Assembly (NCBI GenBank): GCA_025354165.1
Contig: JANXNI010000045.1
Location: 93,688-157,687 of the forward strand
DNA: 64,000 bases
Direction of reading: 5' to 3'
DNA from: Burkholderiales bacterium
Lineage (GTDB): Bacteria > Pseudomonadota > Gammaproteobacteria > Burkholderiales > Casimicrobiaceae
Shown: piece after piece, positions 56,159-64,000 of the stretch
How the letters are laid out: each line of letters opens with the position of its first letter
Numbering within the stretch: the first letter of the stretch is position 1
Notes under the pieces: generated by a model
Database searches by the model: none
What the model was told of the DNA's origin: nothing
The model's input: only the letters and a program-made list of their open reading frames with translations
Made by a program: the position numbers and the translations under genes

Positions 56159-57007
56159 ATGAAAATACCTGTTGCGACCATCTCTAAAGACTCGCCGATG
56201 CCGCGCTTCGGCCTCGGCACATGGCGCATGGGCGAGCGCTCGTCTGCGGCGCAAGCCGAAATCGCGGTGATCCTGGCCTCGATTGAGCGTGGCGTGACGT
56301 TGATTGATACGGCGGAAATGTACGGCGACGGTGGCGCGGAAGCGGTAATTGGTCGCGCCATCTCCGGCACATCGGTCTCGCGCGAAAACTTGTCAATCGT
56401 GAGCAAGGTGTATCCGCACAACGCCTCTAAAAAAGGAACGATTGCAGCGTGCGAACGAAGCCTTAAACGGCTGGGCACGGAGTATCTCGACGGCTATCTT
56501 CTGCACTGGCCCGGAGAGCATCCGATCGCGGAGACGGTGGACGCCTTCGAAACGCTGAGAGCTCAGGGCAAGATTCGCGCGTGGGGTGTGTCGAATTTTG
56601 ATCTGGCGAATATGCAGGAGCTCATCACGGTTCCGAACGGCAAAAAAGTGGCGACCAATCAGGTGCTCTACAACTTGTCGCGGCGGAGCGTGGAGTTTGA
56701 TCTGCTGCCGTGGCAGCGCGAGCGCGACATTCCAACGATGGCCTATTCGCCGATTGAGCAGGCGCGGTTGCTGGAATCTGCGAAGCTTAAGTCGATTGCG
56801 TACGACATCGGCGCAACGCCCGCGCAGCTCGCGATTGCGTGGCTGTTGCAACAGCCTGACGTGATCGTGATTCCGAAAACGACGCATATTGCGCGTCTGG
56901 AAGAAAACCTGGGTGCGCTTTCATTGACGCTGGATGCGACGACGCTATCGGCGCTGGACGCGGCGTTCGCTCCGCCTCGAAAGCCCGCGCCGCTGGCGAT
57001 GCTGTGA
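56159..57007 (+). CDS. Aldo-keto reductase
   Basis: The 282-residue NADPH-dependent reductase has the catalytic tetrad D50, Y55 (DTAEMYGDGG), K83 (VSKVYPHN) and H116 (YLLHWPGE), and IPKTTHIARLEENLGAL for cofactor binding near the C-terminus. It resembles methylglyoxal and 2,5-diketogluconate reductases of AKR family 5-like enzymes. The substrate is not determined. It is a single gene. Confidence 0.92.
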   Translation: MKIPVATISKDSPMPRFGLGTWRMGERSSAAQAEIAVILASIERGVTLIDTAEMYGDGGAEAVIGRAISGTSVSRENLSIVSKVYPHNASKKGTIAACERSLKRLGTEYLDGYLLHWPGEHPIAETVDAFETLRAQGKIRAWGVSNFDLANMQELITVPNGKKVATNQVLYNLSRRSVEFDLLPWQRERDIPTMAYSPIEQARLLESAKLKSIAYDIGATPAQLAIAWLLQQPDVIVIPKTTHIARLEENLGALSLTLDATTLSALDAAFAPPRKPAPLAML

Positions 57008-57180
57008 TCGCAGGGCGCGTGGGGCAAAGCCTGATCGGGGCGACGTCGACCGAAGGCAACTGGCGGCTGGCGCTGTCGCGCAATCCGTGCACGATGCCGC
57101 CGAAATCCGGGCCAAATAGTTTGCAGCATGTGTCACATTCGGCGCTATAAAACGTCTATCCATCAAACATGGAGTTTCAT

Positions 57181-57549
57181 ATGAAATTTTTCGCTCTGCT
57201 TTCTTCCGCCGCTTTTGCATTTTTTGCCTCGCAAGCGTCCGCCGTAGACATCGTCTGGTCGTCCGCAGATACGTTTGAACACTCCGCGACGTTGGCGCCC
57301 GGCCAATCAGCCGAAGTCTGCGGCAATATTGAGCCGCGCCTGCCAGTCGATTGGAAGTACGTCGGCGACGGGCCGTTGACGTTTAATATTCATCGCCACT
57401 CGGGCAGCGAAGTCGTCTACGCGACACGCAGCTACCTCACGCGTGAACAAAATGGCAAATTCAGCCCGACATTCAATTTCGAGTGGTGCTGGATGTGGAC
57501 GAATGAAACTGTGGACGCAGTGACGTTACGGGTCAATCTGAAACGGTAA
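57181..57549 (+). CDS. Small secreted beta-rich protein of unknown function
   Basis: The 122-residue protein has a clear signal peptide (MKFFALLSSAAFAFFASQASA). The mature part of about 100 residues has two Cys that could pair (EVCGNIEP and EWCWMWTNE) and strands such as PLTFNIHRHSG. The layout is faintly like GOLD-type beta sandwiches, which is only a weak impression. The ATG at 57181 has TGGAG six bases upstream; the ATG at 57169 has none. Confidence 0.65.
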   Translation: MKFFALLSSAAFAFFASQASAVDIVWSSADTFEHSATLAPGQSAEVCGNIEPRLPVDWKYVGDGPLTFNIHRHSGSEVVYATRSYLTREQNGKFSPTFNFEWCWMWTNETVDAVTLRVNLKR

Positions 57550-57569
57550 TTTCGGCAGTTCGCAGGCGG

Positions 57570-57685
57570 CAGCTTTTACGTGAAAGCACGGTAGCTTAAG
57601 GGCTAAAGGCGTGTAAGCGCGAAAGTCGACATGTGGCCAATTTATCGTCTAGCCCCTTACAAAACGCCATTTCAGCCCAAAGCTG
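57570..57685. repeat. 116-bp palindromic family, copy G
   Basis: 116 bp. The left outer arm is CAGCTTTTACGTGAAAG; the right outer arm on the other strand is CAGCTTTGGGCTGAAATG. The inner arms are TTAAGGGCTA and TAGCCCCTTA, and the core is GTCGACATG. It lies between the convergent genes at 57181-57549 and 57715-58260. Confidence 0.88.
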
Positions 57686-57714
57686 AACTACTGAAAAGCA
57701 AAATACGACTGGCG

Positions 57715-58260
57715 CTAAGGCCCGGAAATGGCCCTGGCGATCGCCGTCGCCTGCGCTTTCGTGACGTTGCCGAGCACGACACGGGCGATGCCGTCGCCCC
57801 GCTGCACCAGCACCAATATTTGCCCGCTTCCCTGCACGGTCGCAGCGCGCGTTCCCGCCGCCGTCAGACCCGATACCGCTTCGCGCTTGCGGCCCGCGAT
57901 TTCTTCAGCCGCCGACGCGATCATTTCGTAGTAGCCCTCGGGAGAACTGACGACCGGATTCGCGCTGATCGCGGTGCGCTCGAAAAATTGAACTCGAATC
58001 GTTGGCCCCGAGCTGGCTTCAGCGCTGCCGGTCCGCGACCAGGCGCATTCGGTGACGCCTGACTCAGCGTTCGGCAGCACGAATACTTTGAGGGTCACGC
58101 CCACAGCGGCTCGCACCTGTGCAGCGGTCAAAACTTGTGCGCATTTGGTCGGCCCTGTTTGCGCGTACGCAGTCACCGGAATGAGGCTTAATAAAGCCAA
58201 CGCAGTCGCGCTAACCACCCGCAAGCTGCTGAAAAAACCGACGAAAAAAACGTCTCGCAT
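57715..58260 (-). CDS. Unknown secreted protein
   Basis: The 181-residue product has a signal peptide (VVSATALALLSLIPVTAYAQ). After it come CAQVLTAAQVRAAVGVTLKV, then ECAWSRTG, EGYYEMIASAAEEIAGRK and AATVQGSGQILVLVQRGDG. The opening resembles small lipoprotein-like DUF3558 or imelysin-adjacent domains in which two Cys form a bridge, but I cannot assign a family. The ATG at 58260 is preferred to an upstream ATG at 58326 because it starts just before the signal peptide. Confidence 0.6.
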   Translation of the reverse strand: MRDVFFVGFFSSLRVVSATALALLSLIPVTAYAQTGPTKCAQVLTAAQVRAAVGVTLKVFVLPNAESGVTECAWSRTGSAEASSGPTIRVQFFERTAISANPVVSSPEGYYEMIASAAEEIAGRKREAVSGLTAAGTRAATVQGSGQILVLVQRGDGIARVVLGNVTKAQATAIARAISGP

Positions 58261-58469
58261 CTGCCGGAACAACACCGATACCTCTCTCTGCCGTCTGATC
58301 GAATGAACTTTATACGTGCGGCCCACACGCGTCCCAATTCGTTTTAAATCGCCTACCTGAATGAAGCTATGCTACTCCCGCGCCGCGACAGGAAACAATA
58401 CGAATCGGATACCCGGCATAGCGGACCAACGTACTATGCGGCGCGAATTCAAAATAAATTGGAGGCCAC

Positions 58470-59507
58470 TTGACTCATCCGCACCTCTTCCCGACCTCAA
58501 TAGCGGGCAGCCTGCCGAAACCGGCATGGCTCTCGGAAACCAACAAACTTTGGCCGCAATGGCGATCAGAGGGCGACGAACTGCTCGACGCCAAACGAGA
58601 CGCCACGCTGCTCTGGATCAAGACGCAAGAAGACGCGGGCGTTGACATCCTGACCGATGGTGAGCAGTCGCGGCAGCACTTTGTTCACGGGTTTCTGGAG
58701 TATGTCGACGGCATCGATTTTGAGCATAAAGTGAAGATGGGGATTCGCAACAATCGCTACGACGCGATGGTGCCGGTCGTCACCGGGCCGCTCAAATTGA
58801 AGGGTCGCGTGCATCAGCGCGAAGCGCAAATCATGCGCGCTCACACGAAACGAAAAGTGAAGATCACCATGCCCGGCCCGATGACGATCATCGACACGCT
58901 GTCGGACAATTTTTATGGCGATAAAGTAAAGCTGGCGATGGCGTTCGCTGATCTGCTCAATCAGGAAGCGCGTGCCTTGCAGGCGGACGGCGTTGACGTG
59001 ATCCAGTTCGACGAGCCCGCGTTCAATGTCTACATGGACGACGTGAAAACGTGGGGCGTCGATGCGCTCAATCGCTGCATCGAAGGCCTGACCTGCACGA
59101 CCGCGGTTCACATTTGTTACGGCTACGGCATCAAGGCGAACCTCGACTGGAAGGAGACTTTAGGCGGCGAATGGCGGCAGTACGAAGCGATTTTCCCCGC
59201 GCTCGCTGCGAGTCGAATCGATCAGGTTTCGCTTGAATGCATGAATGCAAAAGTGCCAATGCATTTGATGAGTTTGCTCAAAGGCAAGACAGTTATGGTC
59301 GGTGTGATCGATGTTGCGAGCGACGTGATCGAAACGCCCGAACAAGTCGCGGCGACCATCGGTAGAGCGCTCGAATTCGTACCGCGCGACAAGCTCATCG
59401 CCTGCACCAATTGCGGCATGGCGCCAATGGATCGCAACATCGCCAGTGCCAAACTAAACGCTCTAGCCGCAGGGGCACGATTAGCTAGGTCGCTCTATGC
59501 GGCGTGA
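58470..59507 (+). CDS. Core-MetE-type methionine synthase (cobalamin-independent, C-terminal domain only)
   Basis: The 345-residue protein corresponds to the catalytic half of MetE. Zinc and homocysteine sites are seen as VHICYGYG (His, Cys), SLECMNAK (Glu) and CTNCGMAPM (Cys), and SIAGSLPKPAWL is the usual start of this half. Core-MetE proteins take methyl groups from methylcobamide or other donors rather than folyl-polyglutamates. The donor here is unknown. The start is TTG at 58470 with GGAGG five bases upstream. Confidence 0.88.
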   Translation: MTHPHLFPTSIAGSLPKPAWLSETNKLWPQWRSEGDELLDAKRDATLLWIKTQEDAGVDILTDGEQSRQHFVHGFLEYVDGIDFEHKVKMGIRNNRYDAMVPVVTGPLKLKGRVHQREAQIMRAHTKRKVKITMPGPMTIIDTLSDNFYGDKVKLAMAFADLLNQEARALQADGVDVIQFDEPAFNVYMDDVKTWGVDALNRCIEGLTCTTAVHICYGYGIKANLDWKETLGGEWRQYEAIFPALAASRIDQVSLECMNAKVPMHLMSLLKGKTVMVGVIDVASDVIETPEQVAATIGRALEFVPRDKLIACTNCGMAPMDRNIASAKLNALAAGARLARSLYAA

Positions 59508-59616
59508 GGCACACTGACGGCAACAATCCCTGTGCGAGCGTTTGCATCGCGATCGATAACGCCAGCGATGGCATCGCGGTCAAACTGCTCCCACAAAACC
59601 ACGGAAGACCGCCGCT

Positions 59617-60882
59617 ATGAGCGCTAAATCTAGCCCATCCACCGCCACTGCTTCCGACCTGCGCGGTGCCAGTCGTCTGGTCATTGATGCCACGACGGGC
59701 ATCACCGATTTGGTCGAGGCAATGCATCGCAACATCGCGCGCGTTCCCGTACTCACGGCCTCCGCCGAAAATGGTCGCACGTCGGGTATTGCAGGCTTCG
59801 TGTATCGCAGCGTGCGCGGCGTAACTCGCGTCGTCGGTGGCGGCATCGACGCCGGTCTCGCGCTGGTCTCACCTGCGCTAGCAAGCGTGCCGAATGTGCG
59901 CGCACGCGAAGCGGTTTTATCGGCATTAAACGGTGTTTTGGGTGATCATCTCGTTGACAGCAAAAACCCACTGGCGATCACCATGCAGCTGCGTCATCGC
60001 GGCCACACGCTAACGCTGACGCCCGAGGGAATCGCCGAGCATTTCCCCAAGGCCACCGGCAAAATTGTCGTGCTCATTCACGGTCTCTGCATGAACGATT
60101 TGCAGTGGAAAACGGGCGGCGACGGCGTGACCGAAGCGCATGATCACGGCGCAGCATTGCAGCGTGACCTCGGCTTCACGCCCGTCTATCTGCGCTACAA
60201 CACCGGTCAGCATGTATCGACCAACGGACGCGAATTTGCGTCGGTATTGAAATCGCTGGTAGCCGCGTGGCCGGTGCCGGTGGAATCACTCGTCGTCGTC
60301 GCGCACAGCATGGGCGGACTGGTGTCGCGCAGCGCATTTCACTACGGCCGCAAAGCACGCCACGCGTGGTGCAAGTCACTCAACAAAATCGTGTTCCTCG
60401 GCACGCCGCATCTCGGCGCTCCACTTGAGCGCGGCGGCCACTGGATCGACATTTTGCTCGGAGCGACGCCGTATGCGTCGCCGTTCGCGAAACTCGGTAA
60501 AGTGCGCAGCGCTGGCATCACCGACCTGCGCCACGGCAGCGTGCTTGACGAGGATTGGCAGGGACAGGATCGCTTTGAATCCGTACCGGAAACGCTCACG
60601 CCAGTGCCTCTGCCCGCCAGCGTGCATTGCTACACGATTGCCGCCACGCTCGACGACGGGGCGAAAACAAAGTCCGTACGTGCCACCGGAAAACGCCTGC
60701 TCGGCGACGGACTGGTGCCGCTCAATAGCGCGCTCGCCATCGCGAACGGCAAGCACGACGACCCGAAGCGAAATCTGAATTTCGCGCCCGAACATAAGTG
60801 CGTGTTGCACGGCGTGAATCACCTGGAATTATTAAAAGCAGCGCAGGTTTATCCCGCGCTCAAGGCGTTCGTCGCCGCTTGA
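59617..60882 (+). CDS. Alpha/beta hydrolase, lipase/PGAP1-like
   Basis: The 421-residue protein has KIVVLIHGLCMNDLQW (oxyanion hole), VVAHSMGGLVSRSAF (nucleophile Ser) and KIVFLGTPHLGAPLERGGHW, the pattern of triacylglycerol lipases and PGAP1-like esterases. A C-terminal CVLHGVNHLELL supplies the His. About 130 residues before the hydrolase core are of unknown role. There is no signal peptide, so it is probably cytoplasmic. A close relation to polyester depolymerases is possible. Confidence 0.85.
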   Translation: MSAKSSPSTATASDLRGASRLVIDATTGITDLVEAMHRNIARVPVLTASAENGRTSGIAGFVYRSVRGVTRVVGGGIDAGLALVSPALASVPNVRAREAVLSALNGVLGDHLVDSKNPLAITMQLRHRGHTLTLTPEGIAEHFPKATGKIVVLIHGLCMNDLQWKTGGDGVTEAHDHGAALQRDLGFTPVYLRYNTGQHVSTNGREFASVLKSLVAAWPVPVESLVVVAHSMGGLVSRSAFHYGRKARHAWCKSLNKIVFLGTPHLGAPLERGGHWIDILLGATPYASPFAKLGKVRSAGITDLRHGSVLDEDWQGQDRFESVPETLTPVPLPASVHCYTIAATLDDGAKTKSVRATGKRLLGDGLVPLNSALAIANGKHDDPKRNLNFAPEHKCVLHGVNHLELLKAAQVYPALKAFVAA

Positions 60883-60943
60883 AACGCATCGCGGCTGCGC
60901 GACAAGCGTATGCTGTATCTATCCCAAAAATCTGGAGTGCTCC

Positions 60944-61174
60944 ATGACTATCTGCCCCGTTGCCATTGCCGTTGGCTGCAAAAAATGTCCCATCTTCAAA
61001 GTCTGCCCCGTTAAAGGCGTGATCGGCGACTATAAGCCGGCGGCTCAGACAGTCGATGCGCCAAAGACGGCGACGAAAGCGGTCTATCGCAAGCCGCGCA
61101 AATCGCCTGCCAAGGCACCCGCCAAATCAGCTACCAAATCAACCCCCAAAGCAGCTTCGCAAAAGAAGAAGTAG
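60944..61174 (+). CDS. Small Cys-motif protein with Lys/Ala/Pro-rich tail
   Basis: The 76-residue protein opens with a Cys cluster, CPVAIAVGCKKCPIFKVCPVKG, containing four Cys that could bind a metal. The second half is a run of KSPAKAPAKSATKSTPKA-type repeats like the tails of histone H1-like proteins. It may bind nucleic acid. I do not know a characterised member. The ATG has GGAG upstream (tctGGAGtgctcc). Confidence 0.75.
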   Translation: MTICPVAIAVGCKKCPIFKVCPVKGVIGDYKPAAQTVDAPKTATKAVYRKPRKSPAKAPAKSATKSTPKAASQKKK

Positions 61175-61265
61175 TTTCGAGCCGTCAATTGCGTTACAGC
61201 TAAAAGTTTAGTGCGATTGGCGCGCGTTTTACGTAGCATAGGGACATGTCATTTTGGAGACAATC

Positions 61266-62105
61266 ATGCTACGTTTGCCACTTTTTGCTACTCGTCTGCT
61301 TACCGCCCTTGCTGCTGCCGCCGCAACAAGCCTGCTCGCGACCACGCCAGCATTCGCCGCGAAAACGACGGAGTGCACTGCGCTCAAGCTCTGCTTTTGC
61401 GTCAATGAAGACTTCAAGCCGCTGATCGCGGAAAAAGTCAAATTTTTCCGTGCGGTCATTGCCGAGCAACGCGCGAAAGGCAAAGCCATTGGTTACGTCA
61501 GCGTGCCGTTGTCGACGCTTGGCGGCGGCTTTTTCGACGTCAATGCAGAGGTCTCGCTAGGTGCGAAAAAGCGTGTCGAAGCGCGCTTCGGTGAAGGCAG
61601 CGTGTGGGCGCTGAATCCCGGTTCGACCGATTCTGAACTGAAGGTCGGGAGCGCATACGGCACCAATGACGACTACATGCACATGTGGACACAAATACTT
61701 GAGGGCCCGTCCGGCATGGGCGAAGACTTCGACTTCGTCTACTTCGTCGGACCTTCGGATTTCGCCGCCCTCTTCGGCCTCGACGGCAAGGGTGACATGG
61801 ACAAAATTGCCAGCTACTTCGACAAACGTCTGGAAACGGACGCAGCTCTCAAGCGCGAAGTGACCCGTGGCCGCGTAAGCAAAAATTCTTTCCGCAATTA
61901 CTACGCGCTGAAGGCGTCCGTTTCGTTCAGCAACGGCGCGCACGACGAATGGAATATCTTCCGTCTGCTCAACGAACGTCGCCGTGCCGACGCGAAATTC
62001 GGCGTGGCCAACCAGATCGGGGTGTTGTTTGACGGCAAGCCTGTGTCACCGGTGGAATCGGAGCTTGCGGTGGCGGCAGGCGTTAGCGGAGCCTGCAAGC
62101 TCTGA
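61266..62105 (+). CDS. Unknown secreted protein
   Basis: I do not recognise this 279-residue protein. It has a signal peptide (LLTALAAAAATSLLATTPAFA), then TECTALKLCFCVNEDFKPLI with three Cys. The remainder is a mixed alpha/beta domain (IGYVSVPLSTLGGGFFDVNA, DFDFVYFVGPSDFAALFG, then NYYALKASVSFSNGAHDEWN) and a last Cys near the C-terminus. The ATG at 61266 follows GGAG by six bases. Confidence 0.7.
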   Translation: MLRLPLFATRLLTALAAAAATSLLATTPAFAAKTTECTALKLCFCVNEDFKPLIAEKVKFFRAVIAEQRAKGKAIGYVSVPLSTLGGGFFDVNAEVSLGAKKRVEARFGEGSVWALNPGSTDSELKVGSAYGTNDDYMHMWTQILEGPSGMGEDFDFVYFVGPSDFAALFGLDGKGDMDKIASYFDKRLETDAALKREVTRGRVSKNSFRNYYALKASVSFSNGAHDEWNIFRLLNERRRADAKFGVANQIGVLFDGKPVSPVESELAVAAGVSGACKL

Positions 62106-62137
62106 GCAAGTTTTTCACGAGCGCCGCTGACGAAGCG

Positions 62138-62692
62138 GTGACGGCGCGATCACCGTCGCCGTCCGTTTCGGGCCTGTCGTTCCGAATCGCCACACTCGCC
62201 GATGCTGATTGCATCAGTGCGCTGGCGATGCAGGTGTATCTCAACACTTACGCCACCGAAGGCATTCGCCCATTGCTCGTTCGCGAGATTCACGCGCAGC
62301 TCTCAATTGCGGTTATTTCTGCGCTGATTGCGAGTCCGGCCCAGTCGTTCATACTGGTCGAGCGCGCGGCGTATCTGATCGCATTTGCGCAAATCACACA
62401 CGGCGCAAGGCATGAACTGGTCGCAGCAGAAAACGTGGTTGAATTGAATCGTCTCTATGTTCAGGAACGCTTCGCCGGACAGGGTGTCGGCAAGGCGTTG
62501 CTGAATCATGTTGAAGCGTTAGCCGCAGCCTCGGGCGCGTCGAAAATGTGGTTAACGGCATGGGCGAAGAACCTTAGGGCGCTTGCCTTTTATGCCGCGC
62601 AAGGCTACGTCGATGTGGGAATGACGATGTATCGTTTTGAGCACGAGGCGCATGAGAATCGCCTATTCGTGAAGCCATTGGACGACTGTTGA
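62138..62692 (+). CDS. GNAT-family N-acetyltransferase
   Basis: The 184-residue protein has the acetyl-CoA-binding motif ERFAGQGVGKALLNHVEALA, preceded by VVELNRLYV and followed by KMWLTAWAKNLRALAFYAAQ and GYVDVGMTMYRF. These are the A and B motifs of the GNAT fold. The acceptor is unknown. The GTG at 62138 is the only plausible start before the fold begins. It starts 32 bases after the previous gene. Confidence 0.88.
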   Translation: MTARSPSPSVSGLSFRIATLADADCISALAMQVYLNTYATEGIRPLLVREIHAQLSIAVISALIASPAQSFILVERAAYLIAFAQITHGARHELVAAENVVELNRLYVQERFAGQGVGKALLNHVEALAAASGASKMWLTAWAKNLRALAFYAAQGYVDVGMTMYRFEHEAHENRLFVKPLDDC

Positions 62693-62700
62693 CCGACGAT

Positions 62701-62816
62701 CAGCTTTCTTATGAAACGACGTCTGCAAAAGGACTGCTGCCGATTTATTCAATAAGTCGATAAGTGCCAAATATCCTTGGCAGCCCTTATTCAACGGCCA
62801 TTTCATTGAAAAGCTG
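62701..62816. repeat. 116-bp palindromic family, copy H
   Basis: 116 bp. The left outer arm is CAGCTTTCTTATGAAACG and the right outer arm on the other strand is CAGCTTTTCAATGAAATGG. The inner arms are AAAGGACTGC and GGCAGCCCTT, and the core is AGTCGATAAGTG. It lies between the convergent GNAT and EamA genes. Confidence 0.88.
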
Positions 62817-62846
62817 AAAAGTGCAATCTCCACGTTCGGCACCTCG

Positions 62847-63737
62847 CTACGCGACTGGCGACCGCTTCCCCGGCGTACTCACCACCAGATAAACACCGAA
62901 CAACGACACCGCCATCCCAGCCATCACGTTCCAGCCCAGCGTCTCACCAAACATCAGCCACGCCATCACCGCCGTTAGCCCGGGTACAAGATACATCGCG
63001 CTCGTTAACCGCGTCACGCTGCCGTGCCGCAGCAGATAAAACATCAGCGAAATGCCCACGCCTGAGAGCACAATTACGCTCCACAGCATCGCGATAATCA
63101 CTGAGCTCGTCCAGCGAATGTTGAACGACTCAAACCACCATGCGAACGGCAGCGTCGCCACGATGGCTGCGGCGAACTGGATCACCTGTCCACTGCGCAA
63201 ATCAAAGCTCGGCACGTGGCGCTTTTGATAGAGCACGCCGATGGTGCTACCGAGCAAAGCCGCTGCGCAAATTACGACCGGGATCCCGAGCGCACCTGAC
63301 GTAGCAACGAGCTTCGTCGCCAACACCAGCAGCACACCAACAAAGCCAATCGCCACACCCAGCACCTGCCGCCTCGTCGCCCGCTCATGCGTCCAGAAGG
63401 CGAAGCACACCGTCAACACCGGCTGCAAATTCACGATCAGCGCCGCGACGCCTGCCGACAACCCCATGCGAATCGCCACCCACACGCCACCCAAATACAG
63501 CGCCTGAATCAAGACGCCTGCCACCGCGATGTGAAACGCATCGCGCCGACTCGGCCACTTCGCTCCGCCAGAGAGCGCGAGCACCCCCATGAGCGCGCAA
63601 ACCCCGGCATAACGAAGCACCAGAAAACTCAGCGGCTCTGCGTCCGTAGCGGCAAGCTTTGCCACCACGTAACCCGAAGCCCAGACAACAATGAACGCTG
63701 GCACCGCCAAGCGTGCAGCAACAGAAGAATCAGCCAT
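62847..63737 (-). CDS. EamA-family (DMT) transporter
   Basis: The 296-residue protein has ten membrane helices in two EamA repeats, opening VPAFIVVWASGYVVAKLAA. The second repeat ends SAMYLVPGLTAVMAWLMFGE. Members export amino acids, nucleotide sugars or other metabolites. The substrate is unknown. It is a single gene convergent with the GNAT gene. Confidence 0.92.
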   Translation of the reverse strand: MADSSVAARLAVPAFIVVWASGYVVAKLAATDAEPLSFLVLRYAGVCALMGVLALSGGAKWPSRRDAFHIAVAGVLIQALYLGGVWVAIRMGLSAGVAALIVNLQPVLTVCFAFWTHERATRRQVLGVAIGFVGVLLVLATKLVATSGALGIPVVICAAALLGSTIGVLYQKRHVPSFDLRSGQVIQFAAAIVATLPFAWWFESFNIRWTSSVIIAMLWSVIVLSGVGISLMFYLLRHGSVTRLTSAMYLVPGLTAVMAWLMFGETLGWNVMAGMAVSLFGVYLVVSTPGKRSPVA

Positions 63738-63894
63738 GTGGGAATGCTAGCGGGATGGCGCAACACGTGGCGAATAGCGCCCCGTGCCGTTTCTCACGTT
63801 TCACTCGCTAGCGACACCACGCGGGCCTCATAAGAAATATCTGCCCGTCATTAGACATCCGTGCTAAATTTCTTTGCACAGGAACGGGGGCACC

Positions 63895-64000
63895 ATGAGT
63901 CGACACGTCACATTGCGCGGAGTACGCGCTCTTACACTCGCAACGGCACTGATGAGCACGTCCTTCGCGTTCGCCGCCACCCCCACCAGCACCAACTACG
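63895..64000 (+). CDS. Start of a secreted protein, 3' partial
   Basis: Only 35 codons are visible before the window ends. The ATG at 63895 has a G-rich ribosome site (GGAACGGGGG). The sequence MSRHVTLRGVRALTLATALM then STSFAFAAT is a signal peptide with cleavage likely after FAFA. Nothing can be said of the mature protein. Confidence 0.6.
   Translation, partial: MSRHVTLRGVRALTLATALMSTSFAFAATPTSTNY

Noticed and set aside
58351..58361. GCCTACCTGAA as a third lux-box-like site
   Set aside because: Only the left half matches; the right half shows no symmetry.
63747..63811. GCTAGCG...CGCTAGC inverted repeat upstream of eamA
   Set aside because: Seven-base arms 50 bases apart with no other support.

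Overview
The window looks like chromosome from a betaproteobacterium, most likely Burkholderiales-like. This is inferred from a Bug/TctC-type solute-binding protein, a LivM-LivG fusion ABC transporter, a CoA-dependent aromatic (2-aminobenzoate type) operon, several c-di-GMP and cyclic-nucleotide signalling genes, moderately high GC by eye, and many ATGA or TTGA gene overlaps. No phage, transposase, CRISPR array, rRNA or tRNA gene was seen. Both ends cut through genes.

Layout. 1-3.9 kb: NAD(P)HX repair, quinone oxidoreductase, fluoride channel, cupin dioxygenase-like protein, LysR regulator. 4.2-12.3 kb is rich in signalling: a membrane diguanylate cyclase, a Bug-type binding protein, a LuxR-type regulator, and a tight four-gene relay (periplasmic binding protein, sensor kinase, receiver, receiver-adenylate cyclase). 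12.5-14.2 kb: a three-gene cassette (unknown, PKHD hydroxylase, PAP2 phosphatase) behind an 18-bp palindrome that also lies upstream of the LuxR gene. 14.5-19.6 kb: a PIN remnant, folE with a BLUF photoreceptor gene, a lipoprotein, tldD, dienelactone hydrolase. 19.9-25.6 kb: branched-chain-type ABC transporter, mscL, PII protein. 25.7-31.5 kb: five-gene operon for aerobic CoA-dependent 2-aminobenzoate (or similar aromatic acid) breakdown. 31.7-37 kb: VOC protein, nadE, and an overlapping acetyltransferase / HDAC-family / enoyl-CoA isomerase operon. 37-41.5 kb: outer-membrane barrel, periplasmic cupredoxin and GGDEF/EAL sensor. 41.6-48.9 kb: PfkB kinase, amidase, hydrolase, DUF2807 protein, stomatin/NfeD pair, FmdB and DUF502 proteins. 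49.1-53.8 kb: aspS, then a small accessory segment (broken DUF4238 gene, HigBA-like toxin-antitoxin, an unknown secreted protein) closed by a diverged, internally deleted second fragment of aspS. 53.9-64 kb: envelope proteins, TPM-domain protein, aldo-keto reductase, core-MetE protein, lipase, small secreted and Lys-rich proteins, GNAT, EamA.

The most unusual feature is a dispersed family of about 116-bp imperfect palindromes, eight copies in 64 kb. They share outer arms starting CAGCTTTT..TGAAA, inner arms GGGGCTG/CAGCCCC and a central TCGATA-like core. All lie between genes except one, which supplies the stop codon of a hydrolase gene. Four other palindrome classes are also present, and one of them has become the inter-domain linker of the aromatic-CoA monooxygenase/reductase.

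All functional calls rest on reading the translated sequence and on motif recognition; no database search was run.
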